Origin: CAZMVU01 sp964569295
GTDB lineage: Bacteria > Hydrogenedentota > Hydrogenedentia > Hydrogenedentales > JAGMZX01
NCBI GenBank assembly: GCA_964569295.1
Contig: CAZMVU010000142.1
Location: forward strand, 1-12,831
Length of the DNA: 12,831 nt
Direction: 5' to 3'
In this document: one piece after another, positions 1-6,914 of the stretch
How positions within the stretch are numbered: the stretch's first letter is position 1
Layout of the letters: each line of letters opens with the position of its first letter
Position numbers and translations under genes: made by a program
The notes under the pieces: generated by a model
Seen by the model: the letters and a program-made list of their open reading frames with translations, nothing else
What the model was told of the DNA's origin: nothing
Database searches by the model: none

Positions 1-2
1 AA

Positions 3-50
3 GATAGAACGCACCTGGAATGCGGCGATACCAAGACTTTCCTGGGGTGA
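3..50 (+). repeat. Degenerate dispersed intergenic repeat (HLECGD type)
   Basis: Read from position 3, this stretch translates to a short open segment containing HLECGDT (12-32) and stops at 48-50. From memory, the string HLECGD(T/A/E) recurs in spurious ORFs of Verrucomicrobiota and related genomes, where it marks a dispersed non-coding repeat. It could instead be the 3' end of an unseen upstream gene; 16 codons are too few to decide. Confidence 0.3.
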
Positions 51-95
51 AGGCCCGTCAGCGGGTCCCGCAAATCCCCTGTTCCTCAAGACTTC

Positions 96-111
96 CCAAT
101 TTCGCAATTGG
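96..111. other. Perfect dyad upstream of promoter
   Basis: CCAATT (96-101), loop TCGC and AATTGG (106-111) form a perfect 6-bp inverted repeat, 27 bp upstream of the -35 box at 139. No T-tract follows, so it is not a classical terminator. It could be a regulator-binding site for the downstream gene or a relic of an upstream gene's end. Confidence 0.35.
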
Positions 112-138
112 CTCTTCCTGATTCGGCAAATAATATTC

Positions 139-167
139 TTGACAAACAAGAGATTTGCGTATAATAT
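139..167 (+). promoter_or_regulatory. Strong sigma70-type promoter
   Basis: A perfect -35 hexamer TTGACA lies at 139-144. TATAAT lies at 160-165 (15-bp spacing) and overlaps TAATAT at 162-167 (17-bp spacing), so one of the two serves as -10. The 125-180 stretch is strikingly AT-rich for this genome. Transcription would start near 172, giving a leader of about 40 nt before the ATG at 213. This is the clearest promoter in the window. Confidence 0.75.
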
Positions 168-212
168 CTTGTATTGTAATAACTGCCGAGGTTTGGAAAG
201 GGATATTTCGGC

Positions 213-2300
213 ATGGCATGGCATGCCGTGGGGGCGCCCAATCCAACACCATGCGCTGGGCGGCGTAGGCCGGCAGCGCGGGAGGGGTGTGCCATTACAC
301 CATTCGACGCCATAGACGTACCCACGGATCCGGGGACGCGCCAGGCCGTGCGGCTATGCCGGGCGGTGGCGGCATTGCGCCCGGTGCAGCCGCAACCGGT
401 CGTGCTGGCGGGCCCGTGCGGCGCCGGCAAAACGCGTCTGCTCAACCTTACCGCACAGACATTGCGGCAGGGCGGAGCGGATGTGCTGGTGGCCTGTGTA
501 TCGTCCCATCACTTCGACTACGACGTGAAATGCCTGCCCCATGTGACGGCGCCGTTTCGTGGGGTGCAGCACGCGGTGCTTCTAATCGACGCGCTCGAAC
601 GGTTTACGCACGAGCTGCCGGCCCTCGAGGCAGTGGTGCGCCTGTTTCTTCATCAGGGCCACGCGGTTTTGGTGAGCAGCCGCTGCCATCCCTGGGGACT
701 CGAGCATATAACCGAGGGATTGCGGCTGTTGTTGTGTGGCGGCCAGGTGATCTCGATAGCGCCCCCTGCCCGGGAACAGACCACCCGGCTCGGCGCGGAG
801 ACGGTGCGCCTGTTGGATGCGACGCGTGCGCAGGCGGGGGTGGCGGCGGCGGCGGCGGAACGTTTGCGCGCCACCCTCGACGAACACACCGCACGCGTGA
901 AGGAAGGAGCCGCATTGTTGGCGCAGGTACGGCGCCTGCGCGATGCTGACCGGGATACGTTGGGCGAACTGCGCACCCGGCTCGTGCACACCGGGCAAGT
1001 GCTTCGCCCGCTGATAGAAGAATCGCCGGAAGCGCAGGATCGTGCCGCGCACATGTTGCCTGTCTGGCGCAAGCAGACAGGACGGGCGGTGGCCATGCTG
1101 CATGCGGCCATCAAGCTGGCGGACGAGGTGCGTGTGAGTCATGACACCTTCGCTGCGCACCTCGAGCGGTTCGTGCGATGGGCTCACCGCCAGCGCACGG
1201 AACTCGCCAATCTGCGCGAGCACCGGCGTGCGGCGGCCACGGAAGCGGCGGCGGTGCGGGCGTTGTGCGGCCACCTCGAGGCCACGCTGACGCGTGTGAG
1301 CGCCGAGCGCACCGCCTATGCGCGCCAGTTGCAGGCACGTCTCGCTGCCGACGTTTTACCCGGCGGCGGCCGGCAACGCCGGGCGCGGCAAAAAAACCTC
1401 GATGCGGCCATGCGTGACAACGGCGGCGATGCGCTCGAAAAAGCGTTGGCGGCGCAACACACCCAGCACCTGCGCACCCGCATGGAACTCGATGCGCTCA
1501 CCGAACAGAGCGAGCACCTCACCGCCCAGATCGAGGCGGACCGTCTGTGGATCAACAAGCTCGAGGGACGCCTCGCCGCGCAGCAGCAGCAGGTAAATTC
1601 GCTCGCCCGCGATGCCGAAGCGGCCCGTGCCGAGGCCGAAACCGCCCACGATCTGGCTGCCCGGTTCCGGGCGGCGTATCACCATGCGGCGGTCGAACGC
1701 GATGAATTGCGCAAACAGCTTCACGTTGCCGCGGCGGAAAACCTCCACGTGCGGCGCCAGTTGACCGAACTGCGCGAGCACTATATGGGCCTGCTCGAAT
1801 TTGCCGAGCCGCAGGATGCAGAAGAAAAAGCGTTGGGCGCTATTGTGCCGTTCCCACCGAAGAACGAGAAGCCCCGCCAGCGCCTCGGTGAAATGCTGTG
1901 CGCCGCCGGCAAGCTCACTGCGCGGCAACTGGCCGCCGCCCTCGAGGCGCAAGGGCGCAGGCCCGGCGCGCGGCTGGGCGTCATACTCGTGGAAAAAGGC
2001 TTCGCTGGCGAGGAAACCGTGGTCGAGGCGGTCGCGCAGCAGTACGGACTTGCTTTCGTGCGTCTGGACACCACCTGTGTCTCCCCCGATGTCGCCGGGC
2101 TCATCGACGCGGCAGCCGCCCGTGAACACCAGTGCCTGCCCCTGCGTGCGGAAGACGGCGAACTGACACTGGCCCTGGCCGACCCGCTCAACGGCGAAGC
2201 CGTGGAACTTGTCGAGAAGGCCACGCGGTTGCGCGTGCGTGTGGTTGCGGCTTCCCCGCGGGATATCGCCCGCGCCCAGGAAACCTTGTACGCGGCGTAG
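213..2300 (+). CDS. DnaA-like P-loop / coiled-coil / MshEN (c-di-GMP-binding) fusion protein
   Basis: A 695-residue cytoplasmic protein with no signal peptide or membrane segment. Residues ~30-200 resemble the AAA+ core of DnaA/Hda: Walker A GPCGAGKT (67-74), Walker B-like AVLLIDAL (121-128) and a sensor-1-like strand AVLVSS (151-156). The second Walker B acid is missing (Ala127). Residues ~200-525 are Ala/Glu/Arg/Leu-rich and heptad-like, a long coiled coil. Residues ~555-695 match the MshEN/T2SSE N-terminal domain of GspE/PilB/MshE ATPases; both c-di-GMP motifs, RLG-x2-L-x3-G...Q, are present at 557-580 and 587-610. The usual GspE ATPase domain is absent. ATG 213 follows GGAAAGGGA at 195-203 and fits the promoter; an internal start near 288-294, after GGAGGGG, cannot be excluded. 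Role inferred: c-di-GMP-responsive scaffold or ATPase, target unknown. The 3' end lies 6 bp from the convergent gene. Confidence 0.85.
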   Translation: MAWHAVGAPNPTPCAGRRRPAAREGCAITPFDAIDVPTDPGTRQAVRLCRAVAALRPVQPQPVVLAGPCGAGKTRLLNLTAQTLRQGGADVLVACVSSHHFDYDVKCLPHVTAPFRGVQHAVLLIDALERFTHELPALEAVVRLFLHQGHAVLVSSRCHPWGLEHITEGLRLLLCGGQVISIAPPAREQTTRLGAETVRLLDATRAQAGVAAAAAERLRATLDEHTARVKEGAALLAQVRRLRDADRDTLGELRTRLVHTGQVLRPLIEESPEAQDRAAHMLPVWRKQTGRAVAMLHAAIKLADEVRVSHDTFAAHLERFVRWAHRQRTELANLREHRRAAATEAAAVRALCGHLEATLTRVSAERTAYARQLQARLAADVLPGGGRQRRARQKNLDAAMRDNGGDALEKALAAQHTQHLRTRMELDALTEQSEHLTAQIEADRLWINKLEGRLAAQQQQVNSLARDAEAARAEAETAHDLAARFRAAYHHAAVERDELRKQLHVAAAENLHVRRQLTELREHYMGLLEFAEPQDAEEKALGAIVPFPPKNEKPRQRLGEMLCAAGKLTARQLAAALEAQGRRPGARLGVILVEKGFAGEETVVEAVAQQYGLAFVRLDTTCVSPDVAGLIDAAAAREHQCLPLRAEDGELTLALADPLNGEAVELVEKATRLRVRVVAASPRDIARAQETLYAA

Positions 2301-2306
2301 GCAGGT

Positions 2307-3656
2307 CTATGGGATGATCGCCGCCAGCATGCGCATCATGGCCGGACCCGCATGTTTTCCCGGCGACATTTGCGTGAGGTAGGCCGCGTGCGGGTAGGCC
2401 TCGATCTCCTCGTAGAACTTGGGGGGATTGAAGTAGCCCAGGTGATCCTGGGCCAGCCCGAGCACGAACTTGGGCTCGGTGTCCATGAGCAGCTCCGTTT
2501 CCCAACTATACAGGGGCGCGGTTTCTGCGGGATGCGTGGCGAATTGCGCATTGCCCACGGCGAACCAGGTCACCTCCGTGTTCATACCCTCCCCCGCGAA
2601 TTCCCGATCCACCAGGCCAGACGCGGCCAACTGCTGGAAGCGTTCGGTTTCGGCCGGTATCCGGAAGGTCTTGTGCGCCGCGCGGACCTGGCTTCCCTTC
2701 ACCGGCTTTATGTTCTCGAGTGCCGCGAGCGTCCGCTCGGCGAGGCCAGCGCCATAACGGGCCGCCAGCTCGAAGGTGCGCTCAGGCGTCTGCGGCTGAA
2801 TCCACGCGCCGATGGCGCCCTGCAAGTAAAGGTGCGCACCGGGCGCCGCCTCGGCCATGCGCGCGTAGAACGTGCCCACCCAGTCGGCGCTTGTGCGTGT
2901 GTTATTGCCGTCGAGCACGGTCGGGTGGCAGGCGAAGTGGGTCAGCGTGGCGATAGGACCGCTGTCCGGGGCAACGGCTTGAAGCACCGTGATCTCCCGG
3001 TCGACCACGCCCGGCTCGCTGTCATTCACAGCCCATGCAGGGCCTTCGGTAGTAGTCCAGTACAGCGCCGCCGGTTGCAGATTCTCCGCCGCCTCCGCCA
3101 GCACGCTTACCGCCGCTTCTTCGAGCGCCGCCATGTATTCCGGCGTCACGCCGGACTCCGTGGGCGAGGGACCGTAGATGCCGATGGTGTCCGGCGCGGC
3201 ATGCGTATGCGTTGCCTGCACGACAATCCGCTCAGCCGGCAGCGGGACTGCCGTCACCTCGCGTGCCGCTTTTGTGCGGATGGCCCGCCCCGTCGGATAC
3301 TGAATACTCAGTGCGTCAAGGACGACCAGACCCACCGCGGTCTTCCCGTCGTGGAAGACAATACCCTTCGCAAAGAGGTCGTCGTGGTTGCCCGTAGCCG
3401 CACGGTCATGGCCGTAGCCGCCCAGCCAAACACCCGGCGCCGGGTTGATGGCCGCTGTGGCCACACCCACCGCGAGGCCGGTCTGTTCGTGGGGAGCCGC
3501 GGATGCGGCAGCCTCTGGCGGCGGCGCGGCGGTGTCGGGCGTTGTCTCGGCTTCGGGGGTATCCATGGCGGGCTCATCACCCCCGCAGCCCATACCGGCG
3601 ACTGCCAGCAGTGCCGTGAGAAGAATCACGGTAAGCGGATAGTTCGATAGCATCAT
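2307..3656 (-). CDS. Neutral/alkaline ceramidase-family lipoprotein, catalytic Ser apparently absent
   Basis: 449 residues. The N-terminus is a hydrophobic signal ending AGMGC (Cys24), a plausible but imperfect lipobox, followed by a Pro/Ala/Glu-rich linker (~26-57), so the protein is probably a lipoprotein outside the cytoplasmic membrane. The rest matches the neutral/alkaline non-lysosomal ceramidase N-domain: THTH (149-152) and CHPT (His244) supply the two zinc histidines, PAE (Glu378) the zinc glutamate, and GLAQDHLGY (400-408) the conserved C-terminal block before the zinc tyrosine. Ceramidases hydrolyse the amide of N-acylsphingosine with a Ser in a G-(D/N)-x-S-P-N motif; here the aligned stretch is QGAIGAW (279-285), with Gly for Ser. 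Substrate is therefore uncertain. An in-frame start at 3698 exists, but GAGGA at 3663-3667 fits ATG 3656 (next codon 3653 also ATG). Same strand as the oxidoreductase upstream. Confidence 0.85.
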   Translation of the reverse strand: MMLSNYPLTVILLTALLAVAGMGCGGDEPAMDTPEAETTPDTAAPPPEAAASAAPHEQTGLAVGVATAAINPAPGVWLGGYGHDRAATGNHDDLFAKGIVFHDGKTAVGLVVLDALSIQYPTGRAIRTKAAREVTAVPLPAERIVVQATHTHAAPDTIGIYGPSPTESGVTPEYMAALEEAAVSVLAEAAENLQPAALYWTTTEGPAWAVNDSEPGVVDREITVLQAVAPDSGPIATLTHFACHPTVLDGNNTRTSADWVGTFYARMAEAAPGAHLYLQGAIGAWIQPQTPERTFELAARYGAGLAERTLAALENIKPVKGSQVRAAHKTFRIPAETERFQQLAASGLVDREFAGEGMNTEVTWFAVGNAQFATHPAETAPLYSWETELLMDTEPKFVLGLAQDHLGYFNPPKFYEEIEAYPHAAYLTQMSPGKHAGPAMMRMLAAIIP

Positions 3657-3662
3657 GATCGG

Positions 3663-3667
3663 TCCTC
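3663..3667 (-). promoter_or_regulatory. Ribosome binding site deciding start at 3656
   Basis: GAGGA on the minus strand sits 6 nt before ATG 3656. It favours the start directly in front of the lipoprotein signal over the upstream in-frame start at 3698, which would put 14 non-signal residues in front of it. Confidence 0.6.
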
Positions 3668-3759
3668 GTGTTTGCCCCATGGTTGCGGCGTGTCCCATTG
3701 TACCTTATGTGCGGGTAGCGCCCGAGACCTTGGCTGGGGCGCTTGGCAAAACGGAGCGA

Positions 3760-3787
3760 ACCGAAGGGGTATGCCCCCCTTTCCGGT
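3760..3787 (-). terminator. Imperfect hairpin between oxidoreductase and ceramidase-like genes
   Basis: ACCGAAGGGG (3760-3769), loop TATG and the facing CCCC...CTT..CCGGT (3774-3787) pair with small bulges: four G-C pairs next to the loop, then interrupted pairs. On the minus strand it lies ~90 nt after the oxidoreductase stop and is followed by GTTTTG rather than a clean T-run. It could be a weak terminator/attenuator or part of an intergenic repeat. The rest of the 217-bp spacer shows only TACAAT (minus strand, 3697-3702) as a possible -10 without a good -35. Confidence 0.25.
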
Positions 3788-3873
3788 CGTCGCACGGGGA
3801 TCGTTGCACGCGCTTCCCTGCGCGCACTTCTTCAAGGCCCAAGTCCGCATGACGGACAGCGTATAACCGCCCG

Positions 3874-5232
3874 TCACACCGCCAGGTCCGCGCCCTGTGC
3901 CTCGACGGCTTTGCGCACATCGAGGGGGTCGACATCGCGCGCCTCGCAGCTTTTGCGCACGGCGATAGCGGCGGCATAGCCCGCGGCCTGGCCCATCATG
4001 GCGCAGGTGGTCATGACGCGCGCGGATGACATGGCGAGCTGGTCCGCCGACAGCAGCCGTCCCGCCGCGAGCACATTCACGGCCTCGCGCAGACGCAGGC
4101 ACCGGAACGGAATCTGGTAGGGCGGCACCTTGCGCTCTTCTTTCGGGAGGATATAGGTGCGTTTGTCATCGTCCGGCTTGTGCCCATCGAGATAGTAGAC
4201 ACCCCGCGCGATGGCGTCGTCGAAGGTGCAGGCGGCGCGCAGCTCCTCGACATTCAGCACGTACTCGCCAAGGATACGCCGTCCCTCGCGGATGCCGATC
4301 CGCGGCGAGGCATGGTCGAGGCGCCACGGCTTTTCCTCGACCCGCTGGAAGTAGTCGAGCACCTCCATCATGCGCCGGCGCGAGGCGATCTCCGCCTGGG
4401 TGATCGATTCCGTATCCGAGGCATCGAACATGGGTATCTTGATCTTGTGCGCTTTGCCGCCGGGGCCATTGGGCCAAATGCTCGTCATGGGGAGATCGCC
4501 GCGCTCGCGCAATGCCTTGAACCAGCCCTCGGGCACTTGCGGTTTCGCGTGTTCTTTGTCCACTTCGCGCACGAAATACATGAGCGACATGGGCAGTTGC
4601 AGGTTGTCCTCCTCGCGCCCTTTCATGGTGGTGAACCCCGCGCGGCTGGCCAGGTGCGCCTCGCCGGTGCAATCGATAAACTGCTTCGCCCGCAAGGCCT
4701 CGGGACCCGACGGTCCGCACACGATGACCTCGGAGACATGCCCGCGCCCGGAGACGTTCACGTCCACCAGGTCCGTGTGCAGCAGCAGTTTTACGCCGTC
4801 TTTCAGCAGCAGCTCCTGGAGGACTACCGCAAGTATGGCGTGGTCGAAGACCCGGTTATCCGCCTCGGGATAGGGTTTGTACGGCACGATGGCGTTCCAC
4901 GTTTCGAGCGCATCGAGGATGGCGTCGAACACGGCGCCCTGGCCGTGGGTCTCACCGCAGAACGACGCCACGCCGCCCACGGTCGCGTTGCCGCCGGTGA
5001 CGGCGAACCGCTCGACCAGCACCACGCGCGCGCCGTCCCGCGCCGCGGCCATGGCCGCCGTTACCCCCGCGATGCCACCCCCGAGTACCGCGACATCCGC
5101 CTCGTAGCGCACGGGCACCTTGCGTTGCCAGACAACTTCGCCGGGATTCGACGGCTCTTCACCCTGGGCAGCGCTGGCGGCGAATGCGCCTACGCCAGCG
5201 GTCTTCAGAAAAGTACGACGTGTGTGGGACAT
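3874..5232 (-). CDS. Tat-exported FAD-dependent oxidoreductase
   Basis: 452 residues. The N-terminus SHTRRTFLKTAGVGAFAAS is a twin-arginine signal (RRTFLK, 5-10), so the protein is probably folded with its cofactor and exported. Residues 45-75 form the dinucleotide-binding fold: VLGGGIAG (GxGxxG at 51-56) and the acidic end of strand 2 at Glu74. TGGNATVGGVASFCG (79-93) is the second FAD-contact block typical of the FAD_oxidored (PF12831-type) family. The C-terminal block RLLSADQLAMSSARV followed by MGQAAGYAAAIA is the conserved FAD-binding helix of that family. Length is normal. Substrate cannot be read from sequence; planctomycete-type relatives are usually of unknown function. Start: ATG 5232 with GAGG at 5239-5242, 6 nt away. 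It diverges from the FG-GAP protein and precedes the ceramidase-like gene by 217 bp on the same strand, so co-transcription is possible but unproven. Confidence 0.88.
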   Translation of the reverse strand: MSHTRRTFLKTAGVGAFAASAAQGEEPSNPGEVVWQRKVPVRYEADVAVLGGGIAGVTAAMAAARDGARVVLVERFAVTGGNATVGGVASFCGETHGQGAVFDAILDALETWNAIVPYKPYPEADNRVFDHAILAVVLQELLLKDGVKLLLHTDLVDVNVSGRGHVSEVIVCGPSGPEALRAKQFIDCTGEAHLASRAGFTTMKGREEDNLQLPMSLMYFVREVDKEHAKPQVPEGWFKALRERGDLPMTSIWPNGPGGKAHKIKIPMFDASDTESITQAEIASRRRMMEVLDYFQRVEEKPWRLDHASPRIGIREGRRILGEYVLNVEELRAACTFDDAIARGVYYLDGHKPDDDKRTYILPKEERKVPPYQIPFRCLRLREAVNVLAAGRLLSADQLAMSSARVMTTCAMMGQAAGYAAAIAVRKSCEARDVDPLDVRKAVEAQGADLAV

Positions 5233-5285
5233 GACAAACCTCGCTCCGGTGTGTTTTTATGGGACATTCATCACAAGCCAATGTA

Positions 5286-5328
5286 GAAGAAGTTTCCAGC
5301 ATGTTTCAACGCGGCTGGAACCGGCTTC
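5286..5328. promoter_or_regulatory. Long imperfect inverted repeat in divergent intergenic region
   Basis: The arms GAAGAAGTTTCCAGC (5286-5300) and GCTGGAACCGGCTTC (5314-5328) pair at 12 of 15 positions, with a perfect 7-bp core TTCCAGC/GCTGGAA and a 13-nt spacer. It sits in the 134-bp gap between the divergent oxidoreductase (5232) and FG-GAP (5367) starts, a natural place for an operator shared by both. It could also fold in the leader RNA. No convincing -35/-10 pair was found here for either gene. Confidence 0.4.
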
Positions 5329-5354
5329 AGGTGCCATGATTGTGTGGCGTGCGT

Positions 5355-5359
5355 GAGGA
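5355..5359 (+). promoter_or_regulatory. Ribosome binding site deciding start at 5367
   Basis: GAGGA lies 7 nt before ATG 5367, which opens directly into a signal peptide. The longer reading from TTG 5340 would place nine polar residues before the signal and put this site inside the gene. Confidence 0.65.
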
Positions 5360-5366
5360 TGTAGGC

Positions 5367-6755
5367 ATGAAAGCGTATTGCGGCCTGACTGCTCTGCTGT
5401 TACTTTGCGGCGTGGCCGCTGGACAGCCATCGATTCCCGAGCCGTTGCTGTACAAGAAAGTCCCGGTGCCGCAAGCATTGCTCGCCGAAAAGACCTGGCA
5501 GGACGACACCCTCCGTTTCGGCGGCGATGTGCGTATCGGCGACATGGACGGCGATGACACCGTGGACTTCCTCGTCTACCGCTCCGTGGACGACGCACAC
5601 GACGGGGGCGGCATGAAGCCATGTTTCATGGCGGCCTTCACCATGGATGGCCGCGTCCTCTGGGAAACGGGCGGCGGCGGCGATCAGCCGTCGCGGCCAG
5701 GGCCCGTCGTGGTGTACGACCTGGACGGCGACGGCGCGGATGAGGTGGTCTGTTTCTTCCTGAACCCGGACGTCGACGCGCACCCGCATTCCCTGGCGAA
5801 CTTCGTGCTGCAAGTGCGCGAGGGCAAGACCGGCGATGTGTTGCGTGAAGCGGCGCCGGAAGCACTCACGGCACGGCGCGGCCATGGCCCGAATTGGGTG
5901 CACCAGCGGATTCTCGTGGCGAATTTCCGGGGCACGGATCGCGCCCGTGATTTTGTGGTGAAGCTGGGCGACACCTTCCTGGCGTTTACGGACATGCTCG
6001 ACGTGCTCTGGACCTACACGACGCCGTGGAATGAGTACGGCAACTGCCCGGCCTATATCCCCGCTGTCGGCGACATGAACGGCGACGGGCGCGACGAGGT
6101 GAATGGCGGCTATTTCGTACTCGGGCCGGACGGCGAACCGCACTGGGAGAAGAAGCTGGGTCACCACATGGACTCGGTCGCGGTTACCCCTTGGGACGAC
6201 GGCCATGTGCGCGCGATCTGCTCGGGCTTCGGCCATGTCATGGATATCGCCGGCAATGCTGTGCTGCGGCTCGGACCGGAGACTGTGCCGCACGGCCAGG
6301 AGGTGCGCGTGGCGCCGTTCCGCGCGCGCAGCGATGAACCGCTCATGGTCCTGCGCTACGACGGACACACGCCGCCGCTCATCGTGGTGGATATCGCGGG
6401 CGACATCATCAACCACTTTGAACTGAACGACTCGCCCAACGGCACCGGCATGGAGACCGTGTTCTGGCGCAGCCCGGACCATGGCGCGCTACTGTACCAC
6501 GGCCGCATGCTGTGGGATGTTGTGGCGGGGGAAGGCATTGACCTGCCGGACCTGCCGGAACCCGCCGGCCCGCACCGGCAGGGCTGGTACCATTGCATTC
6601 CGGCGAACGTCTGCGGCGACGCGCGCGAGGAAGCCGTGCTCTACAACCCGTGGGATGACACGGTGTACATCTTCACGCCCAAGCCGTTCGATGCGGCCGC
6701 CCATGACGGCTACAAAGCCGGCCCGCGCCAGTACAACGCGCGGATCATGGATTAG
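5367..6755 (+). CDS. Secreted FG-GAP/VCBS-repeat beta-propeller protein
   Basis: 462 residues. A type I signal peptide (MKAYCGLTALLLLCGVAAG, 1-19) predicts export. Calcium-binding FG-GAP loops are seen at GDMDGDDTVD (58-67), YDLDGDGADE (117-126) and GDMNGDGRDE (235-244), each D-x-(D/N)-x-D, spaced like blades of a beta-propeller. The C-terminus has NVCGDAREEAVLYNPWDD and then TVYIFTPKPF, which resembles the GDWREEV...IYT blade of family 11 rhamnogalacturonan lyases; this is a distant resemblance, and lyase activity is not established. Homologues are common as exported polysaccharide-associated proteins, so sugar binding or degradation is an inference. It is divergent from the Tat oxidoreductase and probably shares a regulatory region with it. 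The stop codon lies in a TTAGTGCCTTA string that also occurs at the stop of the last gene. Confidence 0.8.
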   Translation: MKAYCGLTALLLLCGVAAGQPSIPEPLLYKKVPVPQALLAEKTWQDDTLRFGGDVRIGDMDGDDTVDFLVYRSVDDAHDGGGMKPCFMAAFTMDGRVLWETGGGGDQPSRPGPVVVYDLDGDGADEVVCFFLNPDVDAHPHSLANFVLQVREGKTGDVLREAAPEALTARRGHGPNWVHQRILVANFRGTDRARDFVVKLGDTFLAFTDMLDVLWTYTTPWNEYGNCPAYIPAVGDMNGDGRDEVNGGYFVLGPDGEPHWEKKLGHHMDSVAVTPWDDGHVRAICSGFGHVMDIAGNAVLRLGPETVPHGQEVRVAPFRARSDEPLMVLRYDGHTPPLIVVDIAGDIINHFELNDSPNGTGMETVFWRSPDHGALLYHGRMLWDVVAGEGIDLPDLPEPAGPHRQGWYHCIPANVCGDAREEAVLYNPWDDTVYIFTPKPFDAAAHDGYKAGPRQYNARIMD

Positions 6756-6762
6756 TGCCTTA
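6752..6762 (+). repeat. TTAGTGCCTTA at stop codon, copy 1
   Basis: This 11-mer includes the TAG stop of the FG-GAP gene (6753-6755). The identical 11-mer covers the TAG stop of the zinc-finger membrane gene at 12656-12666. Confidence 0.5.
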
Positions 6763-6806
6763 AAGATCGTAACGGGCAACAAAAGGACAAGTTGCATATG
6801 TTACTC

Positions 6807-6822
6807 GCTACATATTTGTAGC
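6807..6822 (+). other. Hairpin GCTACA-TATT-TGTAGC
   Basis: A perfect 6-bp stem with a TATT loop, ~50 nt after the FG-GAP stop. It is a candidate 3'-end structure, but no T-run follows, so an intrinsic terminator is only possible. Confidence 0.35.
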
Positions 6823-6829
6823 ATAGTGA

Positions 6830-6848
6830 GGTGTTGGGTGTGAACACC
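6830..6848 (+). other. Hairpin GGTGTT-N7-AACACC
   Basis: A perfect 6-bp inverted repeat with a 7-nt loop, directly after the 6807-6822 hairpin. The pair could protect or terminate the FG-GAP transcript. Confidence 0.35.
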
Positions 6849-6877
6849 AGCACCGCATGCGAACGCGGTTGTCCGGG

Positions 6878-6908
6878 CCGGCGTCTTGGGGGTTTACGTG
6901 GCGTTTCG
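6878..6908 (+). repeat. Left flanking direct repeat of tandem array
   Basis: It starts CCGGCGTCTTGGGGGTTT and matches 7271-7302 at about 26 of 32 aligned positions (CCGG, GTCTTGGGG and GCGTT shared). It brackets the array on the left. Just inside it, 6903-6914 (GTTTCGGCGCGC) looks like a shortened, decayed copy of the 31-bp linker end. Confidence 0.5.
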
Positions 6909-6914
6909 GCGCGC

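Noticed and set aside
58..252. 64-residue minus-strand ORF over the promoter region
   Set aside because: It covers an obvious promoter, has no motif and no ribosome site.
840..860. GGC-rich trinucleotide run as a phase-variable repeat
   Set aside because: It encodes a short Ala run in frame inside a coiled-coil region and is interrupted; trinucleotide changes would not shift the frame.
287..949. 220-residue ORF in another frame of the first gene
   Set aside because: Gly/Arg/Ala-rich shadow of the P-loop/coiled-coil gene in GC-rich DNA; no domain or conserved motif.
2352..3650. 432-residue plus-strand ORF opposite the ceramidase-like gene
   Set aside because: Arg/His/Gly-rich antisense shadow; the minus strand carries clear family motifs and a signal sequence.
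4180..5286. 368-residue plus-strand ORF opposite the oxidoreductase
   Set aside because: Antisense shadow; the minus strand encodes the Tat signal and FAD motifs.
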